Of a DNA stretch of 64,000 nt, positions 58,144 through 64,000 are shown piece by piece. Origin of the DNA: Streptomyces sp. B93 (lineage in GTDB: Bacteria; Actinomycetota; Actinomycetes; Streptomycetales; Streptomycetaceae). The position numbers and the translations under genes were made by a program. The number at the start of each line of letters is the position of its first letter. Within the stretch, counting starts at the first letter, position 1. Below the pieces are notes generated by a model that was not told the origin of the DNA, searched no databases, and saw only the letters and a program-made list of their open reading frames with translations. The stretch covers positions 1 to 64,000 of the forward strand of contig NZ_JAGPXL010000023.1 in assembly GCF_018070565.1 (NCBI RefSeq), given 5' to 3'.

Positions 58144-59109
58144 ATGGCCAAGAAGCGACCCCAGACGAAGGCCAAGCGCCCGCAGCTCACGGACGGGGAG
58201 ATCCCGGTCGTCGGCGCCCGCGAGCCCTGCCCCTGCGGCAGCGGCCGGCGTTACAAGGCCTGTCACGGCCGGGCCGCCGCGCAGGCCGAGACCGAGCTGG
58301 TGCAGCGCCCGTTCGAGGGGCTGCCCGGCGAGTGCGACTGGGTCGCCCTGCGCGAGCTGGTCCCCGCGGCCACGGTCGCGCTGACCCTCAAGGACGGCCT
58401 CCCCGAGGGCGTCCCGTCGGTCACGCTCGCCACGGTGCTGCCGATGGCCTGGCCCGCCCTGCGCCGCGACGACGGCTCGGTGCTGCTGGGCCTCCAGAAC
58501 GACACGGCGTCGGGCGACATCAGCCGCGACCTCGCCGACACGCTCCGGCGCGCGCTGGAGGCGGAACCCGGGACTCCGGTCCAGGGCCGCCGCGCCCCGG
58601 CCGACGGTCCGCGGCTCCAGGACCTGCTCGACCCGGAAGGCGCGTTCGAGCCAGTTGTGCACCCGGGCTTCGAGTTCTGGGTCCCGGACGCGGAGAACGC
58701 CACCCCGGACGTGGCCGCCTCCCTGGAGCGGGCCAACGCCGCCGCCATCCCGACCGTCCGGCTCCAGGGCGTGGACGCCGCCTACTGGTGCGAGACCCCG
58801 GAGAAGAACCACCTGCGCTGGGTCATGCCGCATCCGGAGGAGCAGCTTCTGGACGCTCTCGCGCGGCTGCACGCGGAGGGCCGCTCCAGCCTCGGGGAGG
58901 GCACCCGGCTGGTGGGCTCCTTCCGGGCGCACGGCCTCACCGTGCCGGTCTGGGACCTGCCGAGCGGTGTCGGGGCGGACGACATCGAGAAGCCGGCCGC
59001 CGAGTTCGCCGAGCGGCTCGCCGCCGCCCTCGCCACCGACGCGCCGCTCACCGCCGACGAGCGCCGCGCCCGCGGCGGGCTGACCAACCGGCAGGTCACG
59101 CTCAGCTGA
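58144..59109 (+). CDS. SEC-C zinc-motif protein (DUF5926-like)
   Basis: A 321-aa protein. After a basic start (MAKKRPQTKAKRPQL) comes a SEC-C motif CPCGSGRRYKACHG (about residues 30-43, C-x-C-x8-C-H) that binds zinc. The rest (TLATVLPMAWPALRRDDGSV, VHPGFEFWVPDAENATPDVA, HLRWVMPHPEEQLLDALARL) matches the DUF5926 type known in actinobacteria. The SEC-C motif links it loosely with SecA or ribosome-associated functions; its role is unknown. Confidence 0.85.
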   Translation: MAKKRPQTKAKRPQLTDGEIPVVGAREPCPCGSGRRYKACHGRAAAQAETELVQRPFEGLPGECDWVALRELVPAATVALTLKDGLPEGVPSVTLATVLPMAWPALRRDDGSVLLGLQNDTASGDISRDLADTLRRALEAEPGTPVQGRRAPADGPRLQDLLDPEGAFEPVVHPGFEFWVPDAENATPDVAASLERANAAAIPTVRLQGVDAAYWCETPEKNHLRWVMPHPEEQLLDALARLHAEGRSSLGEGTRLVGSFRAHGLTVPVWDLPSGVGADDIEKPAAEFAERLAAALATDAPLTADERRARGGLTNRQVTLS

Positions 59110-59271
59110 CGCGCGGCACGGGGACGGTGTCCGGCTGACCGACCGGTCAGCCGGAACATCAGCCGTGAAAACGGGGCGGAATGACTGACTCCGGTTGCGC
59201 CTCCCTCGCCAACTGACGCTGGAGACAAGCCAGTCGATGTCCAAATACCCGAGCAAAAACCGAGATCGAAT

Positions 59272-59299
59272 TTGCTAACTGCCGATCTCTTGTTACCGT
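59272..59299 (+). promoter_or_regulatory. Promoter in front of a short hairpin transcript
   Basis: TTGCTA (59272-59277) and TACCGT (59294-59299) with a 16-base spacer form a fair housekeeping promoter. The start would fall near 59305-59307, directly before the hairpin at 59308. Confidence 0.4.
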
Positions 59300-59304
59300 T
59301 CCAG

Positions 59305-59355
59305 TAGCCCGGTTGCTGGTGCATCCCCCGTCGCCAGCAACCGGGTCTTTCTGTC
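59305..59355 (+). ncRNA. Candidate short RNA made of one terminator hairpin
   Basis: If the promoter at 59272-59299 is active, the transcript would be about 50 nt: a 12-bp stem with a 14-base loop and a U-rich tail (TCTTTCTGTCT). It lies between DUF5926-like and secreted-protein genes in a stretch less GC-rich than its surroundings. Only in-sequence signals support it. Confidence 0.35.
59308..59345 (+). terminator. Terminator downstream of the SEC-C gene
   Basis: CCCGGTTGCTGG (59308-59319) and its exact complement (59334-59345) form a 12-bp stem followed by TCTTTCTGTCT, one of the few T-rich terminator tails in the window. Confidence 0.8.
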
Positions 59356-59386
59356 TCCGTCCCTGTTTACGGAACGCCGTCACGTG

Positions 59387-60007
59387 TCAACCACGCGTAG
59401 GCGCCCCGGAGTTGGGAAAGTTGCCGGAGTTGCTTCCGGAACGCAGCAACAGCCGCCCCGCCCCGCCCGGCTCCGCGAACTCCGTCACGGCCGTGTAGTC
59501 GGCGGGCCGCCCCGTATCGCGGCCCCGCGGCGTGTCACAGGTGGCGGGCGCGTCCTCGGCGCCCACCGCGCAGTTCATCCGCACCGTGCGGTCGTCCGGG
59601 CCCATGAGGCTCAGTACGGCGTCCAGCGCGCCCCCGGTCGCGTTGCGGTAGTAGGTCCGGCCCCAGGTCTCCTCGCCCTGCGTCAGCACGCACGTCTGTG
59701 CCTCGATGCCCTCGGGGGAGGTGAGTTCCGGTCCGCAACGGGCGGCGGTGGCCAGGCCGAGGCCCAGGGTGAGCGGGGAGGCAGTGGCGGCGACGGCGCC
59801 CTTGGCATCGCCGGGGGGCGAGCGGTCCGGCCGTACGAAGACCGAGTGGTCCTGAACCAGCACCGTGCTGTCCGGTCGTACGACGGTGTGGTCCCGCTGG
59901 GCGGCCGGGTGGTCCCGGTCGCCCACCGGCCCCGCGGACGCCATGGCCAGGGGCAGTGCCACCGCGCAGGCGGCGACGCCCGCGAGGGCGAGCAGTCGGA
60001 CGTTCAT
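59387..60007 (-). CDS. Secreted protein of unknown function
   Basis: A 206-aa exported protein. Signal peptide MNVRLLALAGVAACAVALPL, probable cleavage near ASA/GPVG. The mature part has four Cys (RCGPELTS, EAQTCVLTQGEET, RMNCAVGAED, ATCDTPRG), suggesting two disulfides, and a WGRTYYRNATGGALDAVLSL segment. A repeated D-H-T/S-V pattern (RDHTVVRPDSTVLVQDHSVF) precedes it. No family is recognised. ATG 60007 is used; the upstream frame has no signal-peptide features. Confidence 0.7.
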   Translation of the reverse strand: MNVRLLALAGVAACAVALPLAMASAGPVGDRDHPAAQRDHTVVRPDSTVLVQDHSVFVRPDRSPPGDAKGAVAATASPLTLGLGLATAARCGPELTSPEGIEAQTCVLTQGEETWGRTYYRNATGGALDAVLSLMGPDDRTVRMNCAVGAEDAPATCDTPRGRDTGRPADYTAVTEFAEPGGAGRLLLRSGSNSGNFPNSGAPTRG

Positions 60008-60062
60008 GGGCTGGAAGATAACGAGCGGGCGGGGGCGCGCGGTTGCCCGCGCGCCCGACACC

Positions 60063-60737
60063 CTAGAACTCGGGAGCGCTCACACCCGTACGAGTGAGGG
60101 CGTCGACCACGGCGTCCACCACCGCCTCCACATCGGGCACCCACGGCGAGGCGGAGCCGGGCAGCGGGGCGCGCTCCCAGCGGATGCCGCCCTGGCCGGT
60201 CCCGGAGGGCGGCAGCGCGAGGTAGCCGCCCTCGCCGTGGAAGCGCAGCGAGCCGGGTACGAAGTCCTTGGCGTAGAGCAGTTCGCCCAGCTGTTCCATG
60301 GTGTACGGCCGGACGAGCACCGCCCAGCGGGTGGGTGAGGCGACGACCGGGCCGAGGCGCGTCCCCGAGCGGTCCAGGGCGGCGAGGGCGCGCGCGGCCG
60401 CGGGGGCCGGGAGACTGACGGCACAGGGGGCCGTGCCCCCGGTGGCCAGGACGATCGGAGCCGTCGGCCTGTTCGTCCACCACCAGCGCACCATGCGCTC
60501 GTCGGTGGTGGCCGCGAGCAGGCCGGGGTCGAAGGGGTGGGCGCCGGGCACCGCGCACTCCGGGTCGGGGCAGCCGCAGCCGGACCGACCCTGGGGGTCG
60601 GACGCCACGCCCGGGAGTACGGGCCACTGCCATTCCGTCGCGAAGGTCACGGCCGCGCCGAGCAGCTCAGGCCCCCCGCCCTTCCGCCGGAACAGGTGCC
60701 TGCGTCGCCTTCCGAGCCTTCCGAGGATCTCGCGCAT
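60063..60737 (-). CDS. Prim-Pol-like (bifunctional primase/polymerase N-terminal) protein
   Basis: A 224-aa protein of the AEP-like type: TFATEWQWPVLPGVASDPQG, a Cys cluster (CGCPDPECAVPGAHPFDPG, about 54-72), WWWTNRPTAPIVLATGG, and WAVLVRPYTMEQLGELLYA. It ends with HGEGGYLALPPSGTGQGGIR. The acidic catalytic residues of true Prim-Pols are not obvious (the VDxD site appears lost), so it may be a structural relative. ATG 60737 opens MREILGRLGRRRRHLFRRKG, a strongly basic start. Confidence 0.7.
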   Translation of the reverse strand: MREILGRLGRRRRHLFRRKGGGPELLGAAVTFATEWQWPVLPGVASDPQGRSGCGCPDPECAVPGAHPFDPGLLAATTDERMVRWWWTNRPTAPIVLATGGTAPCAVSLPAPAAARALAALDRSGTRLGPVVASPTRWAVLVRPYTMEQLGELLYAKDFVPGSLRFHGEGGYLALPPSGTGQGGIRWERAPLPGSASPWVPDVEAVVDAVVDALTRTGVSAPEF

Positions 60738-61265
60738 GAGCGCTCGTTCCTTTCCGTTGCACGCCTGGCAACACCGTGGTCCACATCACACCATGTGTCG
60801 ATCACTTCACTGTGCGTACCTGCTGGCGCATCACACCCCGGCGTTCGAGCACGGGGAACCCCTCTGGGCCGAGCGTCGGCCACTGCGTCCGCGGCCGTTG
60901 CGTCCCTACTGCGTCTATCTAAAGCACGGGCGTGGCGTGGGGTGGCGAACTATGGCGTTTTGCCGTCCCGCGTATTTCTCTCCGCCTCCGCCACGGGAGG
61001 ATGGGGCACGGTCGTCGGTGGATAGGACGCCCGGGTCCGTCGCCAGGTTCCGGGCGGTTCCCAACCACCCCTGGCCTTCACCGAGTAGGTACCCATCACG
61101 ACCGCTGTGACGCTCCGTCGAACAAGGCCAGTCGACCTCAATAAGCCGTTGCCCGAGTCAGTTTTAAGCCAATTTTGCTTTTCTGCAAGGGAACCGAGTG
61201 AAGACCGCGAGAAGCCCCCTGTCCACCCCACTGGCCCCACTGACACCAGCAATCCCAGCAGGACA
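60738..61265. other. Upstream region of the PP2C phosphatase gene
   Basis: 528 bp without a supported gene. Small frames at 60932 and 60537 continue neither codon bias nor family likeness. An AT-rich patch at 61158-61196 (TTTTAAGCC, ATTTTGCTTTTCTG) probably contains the promoter of the phosphatase gene. Confidence 0.5.
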
Positions 61266-62783
61266 ATGCTGGACATCCCCTCACGAGTGCGTGTACATGT
61301 GGAGACACTGCTAGCGGCGCAGATTGACATGGGGGTTTGCGATGCTTTTGAGCAATACGCACCGGTCGGAAAGCCGTACACCATGAACGCCCCGCACCCT
61401 CCGAAAGTGGCCGGAATCGATTCAACGGTTCCCGCTCCCGCACACACTGTCGCGCCCGCGCCTTCCGCCCCGGACACCCCCGGGGTCCACCCCGCCCCCG
61501 GCGCCCTCCTCCAGGACCGGCTCGCGGGCTGGGTCTCGGACCTCACCACGCTGCACGAGCTGACCGAGCGTCTGACCCGCACGAACACCCTCCCCGACGC
61601 CCTTCAGGAACTGCTGCGCGCCGGTGCCGCCCTGGTGGGCGCCCGGCGCGGTCTCGTCGTACTGGAACCCGGCGACGGCCTCGGCCCCGCCACCACCGTC
61701 GGGCTCGGGCTCGCCCGGTCCGATCTCGGCCACCTGGAGACCGTGCCGCGCGCCTCCCTGCCGTACGGCGAACTCCTCGACACCCGGGCCGGACTGCCCG
61801 GCGGTGTCACCGAGGTCGTACGGTCCGACCTGTTCGCCGAGAAGGGGCTGCATCCACGCCATCGCGAGGTGGCCGCCCGCCTTGGTTTCGCCGCGAGCTA
61901 CGCGCTGCCGCTGTCCACCGAGGCCGCCGGACGACTGGGCGCCGCCGTCTGGCTGTACGACGAACCCGCCGAGCCGGACGAGCGGCGCCGCCATCTGGCC
62001 GGGCTGTACGTCCGCCACGCCACCGGGCACCTCGCCCGGCTGCTGGAGGTCGAGCGCACGCGCGCGTGCATGGCGACGATGACCGAGGAGCTGCTCCCCT
62101 CCCGGCTGCCCCGGGTCTCCGGCGTGCAGCTCGCCGTACGGCACCGCACCGGCCCGCGTGGGGGCGGCGACTGGTACGACGCGCTGCCGCTGCCGGACGC
62201 GGCCCTCGGGCTCGCCGTCGGGTCCGTCACCGGGTCGGGGCCCAGCGCGGTCGCCGCGATGGGACGGCTGCGGGCCAGCCTGCGGGCGTACGCCGTGATG
62301 GAGGGCGAGGACCCGGTCGCCGTCCTGTCCGACCTGGAGCTGCTGCTGCGGCTGACCGAGCCCGCCCGCTCGGCCACCGCGCTGTTCGCCTACTGCGAGC
62401 CCGCGCTGCACCGGATCACCCTGGCCGGGGCCGGGCACAGTCCGCCGCTGGTGGTCGGGGAGCGGCGCACCGAGTACGTGGAGACCACCGTGTCCGCGCC
62501 GCTCGGCATGCTCGCCTGCTGGGAGGCGCCCAGCGTGGAGTTCCAGGCCGCGCCCGGAGAGACGGTTCTGCTGTACACCGACGGGCTGCTGCACCGCACC
62601 GGCGACCCCGTCGACCGCGCCTTCGCCCGGCTGCACGCCGCTGCCGCCGGGGTGCCGAGGGCGGCGCGCCACGACCCCGGCGCGGTCGTCGACCACGTGC
62701 TGCGGACGGTGCTGCCGGACGGCGGCGCGGCCGACGCGGAGTCCACCGAGGACGTCGTCGTCCTGGCGGCGCGGTTCGAGTAG
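61266..62783 (+). CDS. SpoIIE-type PP2C protein phosphatase with GAF domain
   Basis: A 505-aa protein: N-terminal helix (MLDIPSRVRVHVETLLAAQI), a Pro/Ala linker, a GAF domain (about 85-260, LHELTERLTRTNTLPDALQE, ARLGFAASYALPLSTEAAGR) and a SpoIIE/PP2C domain (about 280-505, GGDWYDALPLPDAALGLAVG with the metal-binding Asp, TALFAYCEPALHRITLAGAG, LLYTDGLLHRTGDP). Phosphatases of this type dephosphorylate anti-anti-sigma factors. ATG 61266 is chosen because I recall this start from related Streptomyces proteins; the frame is open further upstream to 61107. Confidence 0.88.
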   Translation: MLDIPSRVRVHVETLLAAQIDMGVCDAFEQYAPVGKPYTMNAPHPPKVAGIDSTVPAPAHTVAPAPSAPDTPGVHPAPGALLQDRLAGWVSDLTTLHELTERLTRTNTLPDALQELLRAGAALVGARRGLVVLEPGDGLGPATTVGLGLARSDLGHLETVPRASLPYGELLDTRAGLPGGVTEVVRSDLFAEKGLHPRHREVAARLGFAASYALPLSTEAAGRLGAAVWLYDEPAEPDERRRHLAGLYVRHATGHLARLLEVERTRACMATMTEELLPSRLPRVSGVQLAVRHRTGPRGGGDWYDALPLPDAALGLAVGSVTGSGPSAVAAMGRLRASLRAYAVMEGEDPVAVLSDLELLLRLTEPARSATALFAYCEPALHRITLAGAGHSPPLVVGERRTEYVETTVSAPLGMLACWEAPSVEFQAAPGETVLLYTDGLLHRTGDPVDRAFARLHAAAAGVPRAARHDPGAVVDHVLRTVLPDGGAADAESTEDVVVLAARFE

Positions 62784-62889
62784 GGCCGCGCCGGGCGCGG
62801 TAACGGGCGCCACGGCCCTGGGCCCCCTTCCCGTCGGACGTGCGAACGTACGATGGACGGGGTCCAGTGCCGTATCAAGGAGGATGACC

Positions 62890-64000
62890 GTGGCGGACGA
62901 GCGGAACCCGGCGACCCCGGAGACCTCGGAAACCGAGTCCGAGGAGCCCATCAAGCGCCGGAAGAACGGCCTGTACCCGGGCGTCTCCGACGAGCTGGCC
63001 GAGAGCATGAAGTCCGGCTGGGCCGACACCGAGCTGCACGACCTGGAGCCGATCGCCCAGGCCGCCGAGACCGCCGCCCGGCGCGCCGCGCTCTCCGCGC
63101 GCTTCCCCGGCGACCGTCTGGTGATCCCCGCGGGCAACCTGAAGACCCGCTCGAACGACACCGAGTACCCCTTCCGCGCCTCCGTGGAGTACGCGTACCT
63201 CACCGGCAACCAGACGGAGGACGGCGTCCTCGTCATGGAGCCGAAGGCCGACGGGCACGAGGCGACGATCTACCTGCTGCCGCGCTCCGACCGCGAGAAC
63301 GGCGAGTTCTGGCTCGACGGCCAGGGCGAGCTGTGGGTCGGCCGCCGCCACTCCCTCACCGAGGCCGGGAAGCTGTACGGCATCCCCGCCTCCGACGTGC
63401 GTGAGCTGGCCGACAAGCTGCGTGAGGCGACCGGGCCGGTGCGCGTCGTGCGCGGCTACGACGCCGGGGTCGAGGCCGCGCTGACCGACAAGGTCACCGC
63501 CGAGCGCGACGAGGAGCTGCGGGTCTTCCTCTCCGAGGCACGGCTGGTCAAGGACGAGTTCGAGATCGGCGAACTCCAGAAGGCCGTCGACTCCACCGTG
63601 CGCGGCTTCGAGGACGTGGTGAAGGTCCTCGACAAGGCCGAGGCGACCAGCGAGCGCTACATCGAGGGCACCTTCTTCCTCCGCGCGCGCGTGGAGGGCA
63701 ACGACGTCGGCTACGGCTCCATCTGCGCCGCCGGCCCGCACGCCTGCACCCTGCACTGGGTGCGCAACGACGGCCCGGTCCGCTCCGGCGACCTGCTGCT
63801 GCTCGACGCGGGCGTGGAGACGCACACGTACTACACCGCCGACGTCACGCGCACGCTGCCGATCAACGGCCGCTACAGCGAGATCCAGAAGAAGATCTAC
63901 GACGCCGTGTACGACGCCCAGGAGGCCGGTATCGCGGCGGTGAAGCCGGGCGCCAAGTACCGCGACTTCCACGACGCGTCGCAGCGCGTGCTGGCCGAGC
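62890..64000 (+). CDS. pepP: Aminopeptidase P (Xaa-Pro aminopeptidase), cut by window end
   Basis: The first about 370 residues. An N-terminal creatinase-like domain (about 50-210, RLVIPAGNLKTRSNDTEYPF, YAYLTGNQTEDGVLVMEPKA) is followed by the pita-bread metalloprotease domain (EGNDVGYGSICAAGPHACTL, then LLLLDAGVETHTYYTADVTR with both metal-binding Asp). It removes N-terminal residues preceding proline. GTG 62890 has AAGGAGG at 6 bases; ATG 62884 in frame lies directly on that site and is unlikely. The remaining metal ligands lie outside the window. Confidence 0.93.
   Translation, partial: MADERNPATPETSETESEEPIKRRKNGLYPGVSDELAESMKSGWADTELHDLEPIAQAAETAARRAALSARFPGDRLVIPAGNLKTRSNDTEYPFRASVEYAYLTGNQTEDGVLVMEPKADGHEATIYLLPRSDRENGEFWLDGQGELWVGRRHSLTEAGKLYGIPASDVRELADKLREATGPVRVVRGYDAGVEAALTDKVTAERDEELRVFLSEARLVKDEFEIGELQKAVDSTVRGFEDVVKVLDKAEATSERYIEGTFFLRARVEGNDVGYGSICAAGPHACTLHWVRNDGPVRSGDLLLLDAGVETHTYYTADVTRTLPINGRYSEIQKKIYDAVYDAQEAGIAAVKPGAKYRDFHDASQRVLAE

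Noticed and set aside
62875-63972. 365-aa open frame antisense to aminopeptidase P
   Set aside because: The plus strand has clear creatinase and metalloprotease motifs; the reverse frame has none.

Overview
This is a 64 kb piece of a Streptomyces chromosome. The base composition is very GC-rich with third-position GC in nearly every gene. It carries the sporulation sigma factors SigF and SigN, the SigN-dependent wall protein NepA, an SSI-type protease inhibitor, GAF-ANTAR regulators and SpoIIE-type phosphatases. From memory the core order matches the S. coelicolor interval around SCO3970-SCO4042 (sigF SCO4035, sigN SCO4034, nepA SCO4002); this was not checked by alignment.

Layout. 1-127: end of an IS5-type insertion sequence. 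163-7566: LytR_C membrane protein, upp, the tRNA adenosine deaminase tadA and its partner protein, tRNA-Ser(CGA), a coupled 59-aa membrane protein and Dabb protein, sigF, sigN, a lipoprotein. 7736-13946: a MarR-controlled operon with an MFS exporter fused to three beta-sandwich domains and a YceI protein, then two tandem GAF-ANTAR genes and a flavin/F420 oxidoreductase. 13972-20702: TetR regulator and a four-gene leftward cluster (two-component system, GT2/GtrA glycosyltransferase, ArnT-like glycosyltransferase). 20778-25653: DUF2797 protein, a second MarR/MFS pair, a decayed secreted-peptide frame, DUF4760, a GNAT enzyme and a small membrane protein.

25708-39395 is an integrated actinomycete integrative and conjugative element (AICE, pSAM2/SLP1 type) in a tRNA-Arg(ACG) gene, bounded by 45-bp perfect att repeats (13,643 bp core to core). 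Its right half is the standard backbone: GntR/KorSA-like repressor, two small tra-operon proteins, FtsK-like TraB, DUF2637/SpdB-like protein, RepSA-like initiator, Xis and Int, the last three with overlapping starts and stops. Its left half is cargo and control: a low-GC YaaC-like gene, a Nudix protein comparable to the pSAM2 Pif immunity factor, an HTH-TPR regulator with a TTA codon and a perfect 17-bp palindrome in front of it, two small proteins, and a pair made of a GRDP-like protein and a degenerate protein kinase. The left half is the best place to look for an undescribed system.

39427-64000 returns to core chromosome: tandem-repeat terminators and tRNA-Ser(GCT), SSI inhibitor, a 1528-aa PAS/pseudo-kinase/receiver protein, TetR-MFS pair, acyl-CoA synthetase, SigE-type ECF sigma factor, a coupled Ltp2/ChsH1/ChsH2-like operon, nepA, a Prim-Pol protein, tRNA-Ser(TGA), an HtrA protease, glycerophosphodiesterase, RsbW-like ATPase, SEC-C protein, a candidate short RNA, a secreted protein, a second Prim-Pol-like protein, a SpoIIE/PP2C phosphatase and the start of an aminopeptidase P.
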